Positions 46,660-56,610 of a stretch of DNA of 64,000 nt are shown here, piece by piece. Both the position numbers and the translations under genes were made by a program. Source of the DNA: Flavobacterium sp. GTDB taxonomy: Bacteria > Bacteroidota > Bacteroidia > Flavobacteriales > Flavobacteriaceae. How positions within the stretch are numbered: the first letter of the stretch is position 1; each line of letters starts with the position of its first letter. The stretch is from positions 1-64,000 of the forward strand of contig NZ_JAQSDH010000001.1 of the NCBI RefSeq assembly GCF_029945805.1, given 5' to 3'. Below the pieces are notes generated by a model that worked only from the letters and a program-made list of their open reading frames with translations, was not told where the DNA came from and made no database searches.

Positions 46660-47724
46660 TTATTGTATGATTTTCTTCATCGTCGTCGTCTTATTCACCG
46701 TTTCGATGTATTCTTTTTCTGGATCGCTATCCTTGGTAATGCCACAACCAACAAACAAATGCGCCTTATTTAGCATTATTTTCATACAGCGTAAATTCAC
46801 AAATAAATCGGTTTGCAAGGTCCTAAAAGTTACAAAATCGATATTCATTTCCCCCAAAAACCCCGAATAATATTCTCTATTATAACCTTCGTTTTTCAGA
46901 ATAAAATCCTTTGCTGGTGCTTTTGGCAATCCACAAACCGCCGAAGTTGGATGTAAACTTGTAATGATCTTCTTTATTATTTTCTTCGAATTTAATACCG
47001 CAGAAATGTCAGATTTAATATGCCATAAATCACCCGCTTTAACAGAATAGGGACTCGAAATTGTAATTTCCTTAACCAAACCCTCTAGACTTTGAACAAT
47101 AAAATCAGTGACTAATTGTTGCTCCGTTTCTTCTTTTTCTTGCCAACTTACTGTTTTAGCTTTTGTTGCCAATTGGGTTCCAGCGAGCGCGACTGTCTTT
47201 ATAGCAGTGCCATTAGTTTTTAGTAATTGTTCTGGTGTAGCACCAATCCAAGTTCCTATTTTAGGATGAAAAAAACAATAGTTGAAAGCGCTCGGATAAT
47301 GGCCTATCATTTTTTTTAACGTGCTTTCGATGTCGAATTCTGAAATAGCAATTTCCTCTTTTCGGGATAAAACCACTTTTAAAAATTGATTGTCGTTTAT
47401 CGCTTCAATTCCTTTCGAAACCAATTCTTCAAAAAAATCTTTACCTTTTAAAGTATTGGATTCTAATGCATTCGTCTCAAAAAAATAATCTGTATTCGAA
47501 ACATACTCAACATACACATCCGAATGTTCCAAAGGAATAAAGGGAAAAGTATCGGCTTCAAATGGGGCAAAAACAAAACCTTTTTCTTCAAAAGTTTCTA
47601 GAAAATAAAGATGATCGTTCTTCTGAAAAACCCCAACAACCCTATCAGAATCAGGCTTGCAGAACAAAACAAAAGGCAATTGCTGCTCTTGATGAATTTT
47701 GACTTTTATAAATAAATCCGTCAT
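46660..47724 (-). CDS. menF: Isochorismate synthase (MenF-like)
   Basis: 354 aa chorismate-utilising enzyme. Motifs GATPEQLLK, IKSDISAVL, HPTSAVCGLPK and EGYNREYYSGFLGEMN are those of MenF/EntC isochorismate synthases. It makes isochorismate for menaquinone. The stop of the thioesterase gene overlaps its start by four bases. The pairing with a DHNA-CoA-type thioesterase supports the menaquinone role over salicylate or siderophore synthesis. Confidence 0.9.
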   Translation of the reverse strand: MTDLFIKVKIHQEQQLPFVLFCKPDSDRVVGVFQKNDHLYFLETFEEKGFVFAPFEADTFPFIPLEHSDVYVEYVSNTDYFFETNALESNTLKGKDFFEELVSKGIEAINDNQFLKVVLSRKEEIAISEFDIESTLKKMIGHYPSAFNYCFFHPKIGTWIGATPEQLLKTNGTAIKTVALAGTQLATKAKTVSWQEKEETEQQLVTDFIVQSLEGLVKEITISSPYSVKAGDLWHIKSDISAVLNSKKIIKKIITSLHPTSAVCGLPKAPAKDFILKNEGYNREYYSGFLGEMNIDFVTFRTLQTDLFVNLRCMKIMLNKAHLFVGCGITKDSDPEKEYIETVNKTTTMKKIIQ

Positions 47725-48146
47725 TTTCTTCTTGGTAAAATCATGTTAGTCAATTTGCAAAGCGATATCAATCGGCCGACTTCATCTGTAATTTTTATTT
47801 CCCAAAGATGAATACTTCGGCCTTGGTGAATAATTTTTGCCGTACAAAAAACAGTTCCGTCACGTTTACTTCTTAAATGATTGGCTGAAATTTCTATGCC
47901 GCGAACTTCTTGCTTTTCGGAGTTGATGAACAATAACGAGGCGGCACTTCCTACACTTTCGGCTAAGGCAACTGTAGCGCCACCATGCAGTAATCCCAAA
48001 GGTTGATGCACTGTGGAATTGACTGGCATTTTTGCAGTTAAAAAATCTTCACCAGCATCAATATATTCAATTTCTAACGTTTCCATTAAGGTATTTTGGC
48101 ACCAATCATTACATAATTGGAGCATTTTATCTTTATCAAATGACAT
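47721..48146 (-). CDS. menI: Hotdog thioesterase (MenI/PaaI-like)
   Basis: 141 aa hotdog protein. The motif QPLGLLHGGATVALAESVGSAASL matches the DHNA-CoA thioesterase MenI/YdiI, with the catalytic Glu in LAES. HLRSKRDGTVFCTA is the second conserved block. It would release 1,4-dihydroxy-2-naphthoate in menaquinone synthesis. It is translationally coupled to menF. A phenylacetate PaaI role is the alternative, but no phenylacetate genes are near. Confidence 0.82.
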   Translation of the reverse strand: MSFDKDKMLQLCNDWCQNTLMETLEIEYIDAGEDFLTAKMPVNSTVHQPLGLLHGGATVALAESVGSAASLLFINSEKQEVRGIEISANHLRSKRDGTVFCTAKIIHQGRSIHLWEIKITDEVGRLISLCKLTNMILPRRK

Positions 48147-48330
48147 AGCTTTTTTGGTAAAAATAGTATTTTATTTAGCATCAAAGAAATAGTTTAACAG
48201 AATAACATGTAATAATAATGCGTTTTTTTCGTTATCTAAAACAGTAAATAGTCTGACATTTTCAAATTTTCAATTGACCTATTTTAAGATTAAACTTTAA
48301 TACTTACATTTACCAAAAATCCTATTGCAG

Positions 48331-49857
48331 ATGCGTAAAATCATTATTCTTTTATTTGTTGGTCTAGCCATTAGCCTTAGCTCATGTCGTCAGGATTTTG
48401 TATTCCAACCCAGCACAGGAGATTTAACTTTTTCAAGAGATACCATTTATTTAGATACTGTTTTTGCCAATATTGGTTCAAGTACCTACACGTTGAAAGT
48501 ATATAATAAAAGTAACAAAGACATCAAAATTCCAACGATCAAGTTTGCGAAGGGCATTGGATCAAAATACAGAATGACCGTTGATGGCATGATGGGTTAC
48601 GAAAATAGAATTTTCCACGATGTGGAATTGCTTGCCAAAGACAGTATGTATATTTTCATTGAAACTACAGCAGGAATCGGTGATGCCAACCCCGCAGATT
48701 TTCTTTATACCGACCAAATCGAATTTGACAACGGTGCCAATTTGCAGAAAGTAGAATTAGTTACACTTATACAAGACGCGTATTTTATTTTTCCAAATAA
48801 TACTAATGGCATGATTGGCCAAATTCCGATTGGCTTTAACGAAGACGGAACAGTTTTGGAAACCAATGGTCGAAATTTAAGTAATAACCATCCTGATAAT
48901 GGAGATGAATATAGTTTCCGAACAGACAAACCCTATGTCGTCTATGGCTACGCCAGTGTTCCCAATGGAAAGACGTTGAACATTCCTGGTGGAGCAAGAG
49001 TACATTTTCATGCAGACTCTGGATTGGTAGTACAACAAGGTGGAAGTTTAAATATTACTGGTTCAACATCTCTAACTGAAGCGCTAGAAAATGAAGTTAT
49101 TTTTGAAGGCGATCGTTTGGAACCCGACTTTTCTGAAGCTCCGGGACAATGGGGCGCTGTTTACCTCCGACAAGGAAGTACCAATCACAACATTAAAAAT
49201 TTAACCCTAAAAAATGCCGTTATTGGTTTACTAATTGAACCCGATACTGGAGCCATAACGATTGAAAATACTCAGATATATGATTGTGCCAATTATGGAA
49301 TTCTATCCTATAACGGAACCATTACAGGTAAGAAAATAGTCGTTAACAGTTGTGGACAATTTTGTTTTGGAGCCGTTTATGGCGGAACTTATAATTTTAC
49401 TAATTGTACTTTCAATAATAACTGGAGCAGCTCAAAACAATTAGCTGTATATATTTCAGATTATCTTAAAGATGCTACTCCAGACACCTTGCCGTTAACA
49501 GCTAATTTTACCAATTGTATCATTTATGGCTCGAATAGCAACGAATTGATTCAGGATAAAAAAGGAACAGTTTTCAGCACATCATTCCAAAATTGCCTTG
49601 TGAAGATTAATGTTTCAGCTAGTTCGACCATTCCAGCGAATCCTTTGTATGATGTTATTCGATTAGAACAAAACGGGAATATTATAAACAAAACGCCTAA
49701 TTTCTTAAATATCAGCAGAAACAAATTGGTTATTGGCGTAGATTCTTTTGCAAAAGGAGCTGGAATAGATGCCGGAATACCATTTGACATTCTTGGAAAT
49801 CCACGAGTTTCTCCTTTTGATATTGGCGCTTATAATTTTATCGTTTTCCCCGATTAA
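48331..49857 (+). CDS. Lipoprotein with right-handed beta-helix
   Basis: 508 aa from ATG 48331; a TTG two codons earlier is ignored. Lipobox LSSC (about Cys18). N-terminal Ig-like domain (TFSRDTIYLDTVFANIGSSTYTLKVYN), then a parallel beta-helix region with repeated short strands (VVQQGGSLNITGST, GLLIEPDTGAITIENTQIYDC, KIVVNSCGQFCFGAV, ANFTNCIIYGS) and a conserved end (GNPRVSPFDIGAYNF). Common in Bacteroidota, unnamed; surface carbohydrate interaction is a guess. TACATTTA at 48305-48312 is a near-promoter. A perfect terminator follows. Confidence 0.85.
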   Translation: MRKIIILLFVGLAISLSSCRQDFVFQPSTGDLTFSRDTIYLDTVFANIGSSTYTLKVYNKSNKDIKIPTIKFAKGIGSKYRMTVDGMMGYENRIFHDVELLAKDSMYIFIETTAGIGDANPADFLYTDQIEFDNGANLQKVELVTLIQDAYFIFPNNTNGMIGQIPIGFNEDGTVLETNGRNLSNNHPDNGDEYSFRTDKPYVVYGYASVPNGKTLNIPGGARVHFHADSGLVVQQGGSLNITGSTSLTEALENEVIFEGDRLEPDFSEAPGQWGAVYLRQGSTNHNIKNLTLKNAVIGLLIEPDTGAITIENTQIYDCANYGILSYNGTITGKKIVVNSCGQFCFGAVYGGTYNFTNCTFNNNWSSSKQLAVYISDYLKDATPDTLPLTANFTNCIIYGSNSNELIQDKKGTVFSTSFQNCLVKINVSASSTIPANPLYDVIRLEQNGNIINKTPNFLNISRNKLVIGVDSFAKGAGIDAGIPFDILGNPRVSPFDIGAYNFIVFPD

Positions 49858-49869
49858 TTTTTTAAAACA

Positions 49870-49907
49870 GCATAAAAAAAGCTTCTTTTCAGAAGCTTTT
49901 TTTATGC
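49870..49907. terminator. Perfect bidirectional terminator
   Basis: 17-base perfect stem (GCATAAAAAAAGCTTCT and its complement) with a tiny TTTC loop, between convergent genes; the LRR gene's stop codon is the next base. Confidence 0.92.
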
Positions 49908-52178
49908 TTAAATTTTGACAAATCTGCTTGAAGAAATTCCTTTATCGGTAGTAACTTTAATGAAGTAGTTTCCAGTTTTTAAGTCTGTAACATCAATCTC
50001 CTGAGTTGGGTTGGTTATAACTTGGAGTACTTGTCCTAATGGATTATAAATAGTAACGGAATATACAGAAAGGTCGTTTGTTGATTTAATATGCAAGATG
50101 TCTTTAACAGGATTTGGATACAACGTAAAGTAATTAGAAAATTCAAAATTCTGATTTGCTAATCTTTGAATGGTTGTTGCAGTCGTATTAGTTACGATAG
50201 GAAAATTATAATCAAAATAGATATTGGCGGTATTACTAAATGTATTTCCTAAAGTTAATGTTGACTTTGTCTTAATCTTAAAAGCTACATAGCCATCATT
50301 ATTTTCATCATCAAACGGAAGATTAATATTTTCAAATATAAATTCCACCTTTGAACCCGTAATTCTAGTTGTGAAGTCATGACTGGCGTCTAATGGTACT
50401 AAAGTTGAAATATCAAACTTCGTTTCATCTATTATATCTTTAACAACAATATTTTCAGCAGCAAAAGTTCCCGTATTCTCAAAACGGATCACATAATGAA
50501 CGTATTGCCCAATCATTTCAGGTTCAACAAAATTACCTTCAACGCAAGTTTTATCATTTGGATCAAGTGAACCAACAACAATCTGATTCAAACCATTAGC
50601 ATTGTCACTGGAATATTCATCTCCGGTAAGTGGAAAAATGGTAGAAGAAAATTTTAAAAGATCACCAATGGTAACTGCTGGAGTTTCCATTGGCGAATTT
50701 ATGTTAAACTTAACTTCAATTTCTCTAGTTTCAAAAGGCAGCAAGTTTGAATAATTCCAATTCAATAAACTAAAACTTTGATTATTTTGTAATGGCATTG
50801 CAGAAATAAAATCCATATAATCATCATCGAAAGCAAAAACTAAACTACCGGAAACTGTTGTATTCCCTTTGTTCTTATACATAATTTTATATCTGGAATC
50901 AAATCCTGGTCTTGCTGGAGTTAATGGAATAATCCATGTTTCCACATCTTGATGTGAACCGTTTGGAGTAATACAAAAATTTTGCACAAATGGTGCGGAT
51001 TGATTCGGAAACGTTACTGAAAAACTAGTTGGTGAAATAGTAAAATACGATGGGTTTTCTAAAACAGGTGTTATTGTTTGCGTACCAGCTTGAACTGGAA
51101 TAGAATAACTTCCACTGCCATTTGATATAAAATTTCCTGTATTTGTTCCGTCAGTTATTGACAAATTAAGATTTGAAAAATTAAAATCACTAGTATCACA
51201 TCCATTCAAATTTAAATCTAATTTTGAGTTCCCTTGAATTGTATAGTAATCTCCGCCAGGTACGAAAGAGCAATAAGTGTTTAGATTTACATTAGTATAA
51301 TTATTACTATTGAAAATTGTCTGTATATTATCTATTTCTGATTCATCAGCACATACAAAACGTAAATTTTGCAGACCAATAGAATAATCAATAGTTTGAT
51401 AACTTCCGTTCTTCATATTTATTGTAACTAGCTGATTATTGCCAGAAAAGAAAAATTCCAATAAATTTGGTGAGTTGCTCACATCAATACTTGTCAATAA
51501 ATTATCTTGGCAATAAAGAGATGTTAATCCTGTTAAAGCATGAAAATCAAATGAAAGAATAAAGTTATTATTAAACCACAAAGTAATTAGCTGTGGGCAG
51601 TTTTGAACGCTAAGTGATGTTAGATTATTATAACCAACATACAATTGTTCTAGATTCAAAAGTCCATTTATATCAATACTTGTAATTGAATTATTGTCGC
51701 AAAGTAATGCCTCAAGTGAAGTAAGCTGATTTAAATTAATACTATTTATGTCATTGTCTCTACAATTAAGTTGTTTAAGATTTACTAAACCATCTACATT
51801 AAGCGAATTAATAGCATTATTATTACAAGATAAATAAATCAAATTAGTTAGTGAACTAGCATTTAAACTTTGAACATTTGTATAATATATTTCTAAGCTC
51901 GTTAAATTAGTAAAATACTCTACGCCAGTCAGATTAGTGATATCACTATTATAACCTACTCTTAAATAATGAACCGCAGCAGCTTCACTTATTTGTATCT
52001 CACCATCACCATTAGCGTCAAGTATAATACTATTATTATTAATATCTGTTGTAATACCTGAACCCTCTATTGCCAATAACAAATAATTTTTAAAATTAGC
52101 ATCCGGAAAATTAATAATCTGAGCATTACCAACAGATAAGAATCCTAATAGAACTATAACAGCGTATAAATGTTTCAT
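49908..52178 (-). CDS. Leucine-rich-repeat T9SS protein
   Basis: 756 aa. Signal peptide (MKHLYAVIVLLGFLSVGNAQ), an EF-hand-like DANGDGEIQISE (54-65), then about ten bacterial LRRs (residues 85-290; L..L.CNNN.I..LN pattern), Ig-like domains, a DUF7619-like repeat domain (SLDPNDKTCVEG..YVIRFENTGTFAAENIVVKD..FDYNFPIVTNT) and a T9SS type A sorting domain (YPNPVKDILHIKS..). Exported to the surface; binding role inferred from LRRs. Stands alone, opposite purL, whose promoter is about 100 bases away. Confidence 0.9.
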   Translation of the reverse strand: MKHLYAVIVLLGFLSVGNAQIINFPDANFKNYLLLAIEGSGITTDINNNSIILDANGDGEIQISEAAAVHYLRVGYNSDITNLTGVEYFTNLTSLEIYYTNVQSLNASSLTNLIYLSCNNNAINSLNVDGLVNLKQLNCRDNDINSINLNQLTSLEALLCDNNSITSIDINGLLNLEQLYVGYNNLTSLSVQNCPQLITLWFNNNFILSFDFHALTGLTSLYCQDNLLTSIDVSNSPNLLEFFFSGNNQLVTINMKNGSYQTIDYSIGLQNLRFVCADESEIDNIQTIFNSNNYTNVNLNTYCSFVPGGDYYTIQGNSKLDLNLNGCDTSDFNFSNLNLSITDGTNTGNFISNGSGSYSIPVQAGTQTITPVLENPSYFTISPTSFSVTFPNQSAPFVQNFCITPNGSHQDVETWIIPLTPARPGFDSRYKIMYKNKGNTTVSGSLVFAFDDDYMDFISAMPLQNNQSFSLLNWNYSNLLPFETREIEVKFNINSPMETPAVTIGDLLKFSSTIFPLTGDEYSSDNANGLNQIVVGSLDPNDKTCVEGNFVEPEMIGQYVHYVIRFENTGTFAAENIVVKDIIDETKFDISTLVPLDASHDFTTRITGSKVEFIFENINLPFDDENNDGYVAFKIKTKSTLTLGNTFSNTANIYFDYNFPIVTNTTATTIQRLANQNFEFSNYFTLYPNPVKDILHIKSTNDLSVYSVTIYNPLGQVLQVITNPTQEIDVTDLKTGNYFIKVTTDKGISSSRFVKI

Positions 52179-52275
52179 AAATGTACTTTGAGCATCAAAA
52201 GTATCAAATAAATTTATAAGATATTTATTATTTTAAATTAAGTGAATAATTATTTAAAAACTATCGCAAACACAT

Positions 52276-52306
52276 TTTGTCACTCGTGGTTTTTACGCTA
52301 AATTTG
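52276..52306 (+). promoter_or_regulatory. purL promoter
   Basis: TTTG (52276-52279), 19-base spacer, TAAATTTG (52299-52306). A textbook Bacteroidota promoter, 30 bases before the purL ATG. Confidence 0.75.
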
Positions 52307-52336
52307 CGACTACAACAACTACAAAAAACAACACTA

Positions 52337-55300
52337 ATGATTCATTTCTTCGGAAACGAAAGTACTACTCTTTTTGCCGTTCAATCGCAAAACGAACTTT
52401 CAGCAGAAACTATCTCAAAACTAAATTGGTTATTCGCTAACGCACCTAAAATAGAAAAATCCGTCCTGACGGATTTTTTTATTGGACCACGCGCAGCAAT
52501 GATTACGCCTTGGAGTACGAATGCTGTAGAAATTACCCAAAATATGGGAATTGAAGGTATTATCAGAATTGAAGAATTTCAGAACGTTTCTGCTGATTTC
52601 TCCGATTTCGATCCAATGCTTTTTCAGAAATATAGCGAACTGAATCAGGAGATTTTCACGATCAATATCAAACCAGAACCTATTCTTGAAATTGAGGATA
52701 TTGCTAAATACAATAAGCAAGAAGGCTTAGCTTTGAGCGATGAAGAAGTGCAGTACTTAGATAATCTATCAAAAAAACTAAACAGAAAACTAACCGATTC
52801 AGAAGTTTTTGGTTTCTCTCAAGTCAATTCAGAGCACTGTCGTCACAAAATTTTCAACGGCACATTTGTGATTGATGGCGTAGAACAAGATATGTCTTTG
52901 TTTAAAATGATCAAGAAAACTTCGGAGTTGAATCCGAATGATATTGTTTCGGCTTATAAAGACAATGTGGCTTTTATCAAAGGGCCGAAAGTGATCCAAT
53001 TTGCTCCAAAAACGGGAGATAAAGCCGATTTCTATCGGGAAAAAGAATTCAATTCGGTGATCTCCATAAAAGCCGAAACCCATAATTTCCCAACCACTGT
53101 GGAACCGTTTAACGGAGCTGCAACCGGTTCGGGTGGAGAAATTCGCGACCGATTGGCTGGCGGACAAGGTTCGCTACCACTAGCGGGAACGGCTGTTTAC
53201 ATGACGGCCTATTCAAGAGTAGCTGAAAATCGTCCGTGGGAAAACGGAATGGCAGAAAGAAAATGGTTGTACCAAACACCAATGGATATTTTAATAAAAG
53301 CATCAAACGGAGCTTCTGATTTTGGAAACAAATTCGGGCAACCTTTGATTACAGGTTCGGTTTTAACATTCGAACACGAACACTTCGACAAGCTCAGTGG
53401 GACCAGTAAAAAGTTAGGCTTCGATAAAGTAATCATGCTTGCGGGCGGAATTGGTTACGGAAAAGCGGAACAAGCCATAAAACACAAACCTAAGAAAGGC
53501 GACAAAATCGTAGTTCTTGGTGGAGAAAATTATAGAATCGGAATGGGTGGCGCAGCAGTTTCGTCTGCTGATACTGGTGCTTTTGGCTCCGGAATTGAAT
53601 TGAATGCAATCCAACGTTCAAATCCTGAAATGCAAAAACGAGCCGCGAATGCCATTCGTGCTTTTGTAGAAAGCGATACCAATCCAATTGTTTCTATTCA
53701 CGATCACGGTGCGGGCGGACATTTGAATTGCCTTTCTGAATTGGTTGAAGAAACGGGCGGTTTGATTAATTTGGATAAATTGCCTGTTGGCGATCCAACT
53801 TTATCTGCAAAAGAGATCATTGGAAACGAATCGCAGGAACGGATGGGATTAATTATTGGTCAAGAGGATATTGAATTATTGCGAAAAGTTGCCGAACGCG
53901 AACGAGCTCCAATGTACGAAGTTGGTGAAGTAACGGACAATCATCGTTTCACTTTTGAATCAAAATCAACAGGCGAAAAACCAATGGATTTTGCTTTGGA
54001 AGATATGTTTGGAAGTTCTCCAAAAGTAGTAATGAACGATAAAAAATCTCAAATAAATTATACGGATTTAGACTATTCTCAAGATAAAATCCAGCAGTAT
54101 GTAGAACAGATTTTCCAATTGGAAGCTGTGGGTTGTAAAGATTGGCTGACCAATAAAGTTGACCGTTGCGTTGGTGGAAAAGTAGCCAAACAACAATGTG
54201 CCGGACCATTACAATTGCCTTTGAACAATGTTGGTGTAATGGCTTTGGATTACCACGGAAAAGAAGGAATCGCGACAACCATCGGACATTCGCCAGTTTC
54301 GGCGTTGATTAATCCAAGTGCTGGTTCTCGAAATTCTATTGGAGAAGCCTTGTCAAATATTGTTTTTGCTCCGTTGAAAGACGGATTGAAAAGCGTTTCA
54401 CTTTCGGCTAACTGGATGTGGGCTTGTAAAAATGAAGGCGAAGATGCACGTTTGTATGAAGCTGTAAAAGCCTGTGCTGATTTTGCAATCGAATTGGGAA
54501 TCAATATTCCAACAGGAAAAGATTCGCTTTCGATGAAGCAGAAATATCCAAATGACGAAGTGATTGCACCGGGAACGGTTATTATTTCCGCTGCTGGAAA
54601 CTGTTCAAATATAACTAAAGTTGTGGAACCTGTTTTACAGAAAAATGGCGGTTCAATTTATTATATCAATTTATCGCAGGACGAGTTTAAATTGGGTGGA
54701 AGTTCGTTTGCGCAAGTTCAAAATAAAGTTGGAAATGATACTGCAACTATTAAAGATGCTGCATTTTTCAAAAAAGCATTCAATACGATTCAGAATTTAG
54801 TTAAAGACCGACAAATTGTGGCCGGACACGATATTGGTTCCGGCGGATTGATTACGACTTTATTAGAAATGTGTTTTGCCGATATTAATTTGGGAGCCAA
54901 AATCGACTTCGGATCCTTTACAGAAAAAGATTTGGTTAAGATTTTATTTTCCGAGAACATCGGATTGGTGCTTCAAGCGAAAGACGATGCAACATTTGAA
55001 AACGCTTTCGCGGATTTAGAGTATTTCAAAATCGGAACCGTTGAAAATTCACAAACTTTGGAAGTGAGCACTTCGACTGCGCTAAGTGTGACAAAATTTG
55101 ATATTGGAACTTACAGAGACATTTGGTTTAAAACCTCTTTCCTACTCGACCAAAAACAATCCAAAAACAACAAAGCGAAAGAACGTTTTGACAATTATAA
55201 AAAACAACCTTTAAATTATACTTTCCCCATTCATTTCTCAGGAAATAAACCAAAATTTGACCCTTCAAAACCGCGTCCAAAAGCGGCGATTATCCGCGAA

Positions 55301-56017
55301 AAAGGAAGTAATTCCGAGCGTGAAATGGCGAATGCATTATACTTAGCCGGTTTTGATGTAAAAGACATTCACATGACCGATTTGATTGCGGGACGAGAAA
55401 ATCTGGAAGATCTTCAGTTTATTGGAGCCGTTGGTGGATTTTCGAATTCGGATGTCTTGGGTTCTGCTAAAGGATGGGCTGGCGCATTTAAATACAACGA
55501 AAAAGCAAATACTGCGTTAAAGAACTTCTTCAAAAGAGACGACACACTTTCGGTTGGAATTTGCAACGGATGTCAATTGTTCATGGAATTAGAATTGATT
55601 AATCCGGAGCATAAAATTCATGGAAAAATGTTGCATAACGACAGCCAGAAACACGAAAGCATCTTTACTTCGGTAAAAGTTCAGGAAAATAATTCGGTTA
55701 TGCTGAAAACGCTTGCTGGAACTACACTTGGTGTTTGGGTTTCGCATGGTGAAGGAAAGTTCCAATTACCGGAAGCAGAAAATCAATATAATATTGTGGC
55801 AAAATATGCGTATGAAGGTTATCCAGCAAATCCGAACGGTTCTGATTTCAACACCGCTATGCTTTGTGACAAAACTGGAAGACATTTGGTTATGATGCCA
55901 CATATTGAAAGATCAACTTTTCCATGGAATTGGGCGTATTATCCAAGTGATAAAAAAGACGAAGTATCGCCATGGCTAGAAGCTTTTGTAAATGCACGAA
56001 TCTGGCTTGAGAACTAG
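52337..56017 (+). CDS. purL: Phosphoribosylformylglycinamidine synthase
   Basis: 1,226 aa, the large single-chain FGAM synthase. It converts FGAR, glutamine and ATP to FGAM in purine synthesis. Start chosen at ATG 52337 (MIHFFGNESTT), downstream of the promoter; an upstream TTG at 52277 lies inside the promoter. N-terminal PurS-like domain, two AIRS-type ATP domains (NSEHCRHKIFNG, SIKAETHNFPTTVEPFNGAATGSGG, TGKDSLSMKQKY) and a C-terminal class I glutaminase (GICNGCQLFMELELI, about 1,075; HGEGKF; and a late His/Glu). Two short stretches, HFDKLSGT (349-356) and STSTALSVT (911-919), are encoded by copies of a palindromic repeat. Confidence 0.97.
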   Translation: MIHFFGNESTTLFAVQSQNELSAETISKLNWLFANAPKIEKSVLTDFFIGPRAAMITPWSTNAVEITQNMGIEGIIRIEEFQNVSADFSDFDPMLFQKYSELNQEIFTINIKPEPILEIEDIAKYNKQEGLALSDEEVQYLDNLSKKLNRKLTDSEVFGFSQVNSEHCRHKIFNGTFVIDGVEQDMSLFKMIKKTSELNPNDIVSAYKDNVAFIKGPKVIQFAPKTGDKADFYREKEFNSVISIKAETHNFPTTVEPFNGAATGSGGEIRDRLAGGQGSLPLAGTAVYMTAYSRVAENRPWENGMAERKWLYQTPMDILIKASNGASDFGNKFGQPLITGSVLTFEHEHFDKLSGTSKKLGFDKVIMLAGGIGYGKAEQAIKHKPKKGDKIVVLGGENYRIGMGGAAVSSADTGAFGSGIELNAIQRSNPEMQKRAANAIRAFVESDTNPIVSIHDHGAGGHLNCLSELVEETGGLINLDKLPVGDPTLSAKEIIGNESQERMGLIIGQEDIELLRKVAERERAPMYEVGEVTDNHRFTFESKSTGEKPMDFALEDMFGSSPKVVMNDKKSQINYTDLDYSQDKIQQYVEQIFQLEAVGCKDWLTNKVDRCVGGKVAKQQCAGPLQLPLNNVGVMALDYHGKEGIATTIGHSPVSALINPSAGSRNSIGEALSNIVFAPLKDGLKSVSLSANWMWACKNEGEDARLYEAVKACADFAIELGINIPTGKDSLSMKQKYPNDEVIAPGTVIISAAGNCSNITKVVEPVLQKNGGSIYYINLSQDEFKLGGSSFAQVQNKVGNDTATIKDAAFFKKAFNTIQNLVKDRQIVAGHDIGSGGLITTLLEMCFADINLGAKIDFGSFTEKDLVKILFSENIGLVLQAKDDATFENAFADLEYFKIGTVENSQTLEVSTSTALSVTKFDIGTYRDIWFKTSFLLDQKQSKNNKAKERFDNYKKQPLNYTFPIHFSGNKPKFDPSKPRPKAAIIREKGSNSEREMANALYLAGFDVKDIHMTDLIAGRENLEDLQFIGAVGGFSNSDVLGSAKGWAGAFKYNEKANTALKNFFKRDDTLSVGICNGCQLFMELELINPEHKIHGKMLHNDSQKHESIFTSVKVQENNSVMLKTLAGTTLGVWVSHGEGKFQLPEAENQYNIVAKYAYEGYPANPNGSDFNTAMLCDKTGRHLVMMPHIERSTFPWNWAYYPSDKKDEVSPWLEAFVNARIWLEN
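53381..53403 (+). repeat. REP-like element inside purL, copy 1
   Basis: CACTTCGACAAGCTCAGTGG and three further bases; in frame it encodes HFDKLSGT at residues 349-356. Related family members have a short charged loop here (EENxR), as I recall from homologues. Confidence 0.7.
55069..55092 (+). repeat. REP-like element inside purL, copy 2
   Basis: CACTTCGACTGCGCTAAGTG then TGAC, with CACTT/AAGTG arms. Read in a different frame from copy 1, it encodes most of STSTALSVT (911-919), in a variable segment between the second AIRS domain and the glutaminase domain. Confidence 0.7.
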
Positions 56018-56145
56018 TTTTCTTTTTTCATTCGAACGAAATCGATAATCAACATTTTAAAAATAATGTGTTCATAACTAATTTTGGCGCTAGACGAACG
56101 ACATAGAATAGTTTTTATTTTTATTTGGATATAAAACCTACTATT

Positions 56146-56604
56146 ATGAAAGTAAAAAAAATACTTTTTATTACATTATTCTTAGTTTCAATGACTAGTT
56201 TCTCCCAAATTTGGACAAAAATTGAAACCAAAGACGGCATCCATTACATTACAGATAATAAGGAATATATTGATCAGCCTATTTGGGGAAAATATACGTT
56301 CAAAGGCGCTGAACCTGTTGTTGAGTTGAATGAATACGGAGCTGGTTTTTATCAGTTACATGACCAACTTAAAAGACCCATGATTTGGGGAATTGAATGT
56401 GATGAAAAAGGAGCTCTTATTTATAAAAAGGGATTTGACAATTCAAAATACACGCTTTGGTATCAATATACTACAAAATTACAAGAAGATGCTGATGAAG
56501 ACATGGAATGGAAACCTGTTGATTTTACCATCCATCCCAATACGTTAAAAATGTTTATTCAAGGCGAACGCAGCAAAGACTACAAATTAAAGGTTTCCAA
56601 ATAA
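56146..56604 (+). CDS. Hypothetical secreted protein
   Basis: 152 aa from ATG 56146, which starts a signal peptide (MKVKKILFITLFLVSMTSFSQ). The mature domain is rich in Trp, Tyr and Lys with alternating strands (PIWGKYTFKG, GFYQLHDQLKRPMIWGIECDEKG); it is not assigned to a family. Six bases before a DUF3667 gene, so probably co-transcribed. A TTG start at 56125 only adds seven unlikely residues. Confidence 0.7.
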   Translation: MKVKKILFITLFLVSMTSFSQIWTKIETKDGIHYITDNKEYIDQPIWGKYTFKGAEPVVELNEYGAGFYQLHDQLKRPMIWGIECDEKGALIYKKGFDNSKYTLWYQYTTKLQEDADEDMEWKPVDFTIHPNTLKMFIQGERSKDYKLKVSK

Positions 56605-56610
56605 AACGAT

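Noticed and set aside
53109..54504. Several minus-strand frames inside purL
   Set aside because: All are antisense to strongly conserved PurL sequence and lack their own motifs or promoters.
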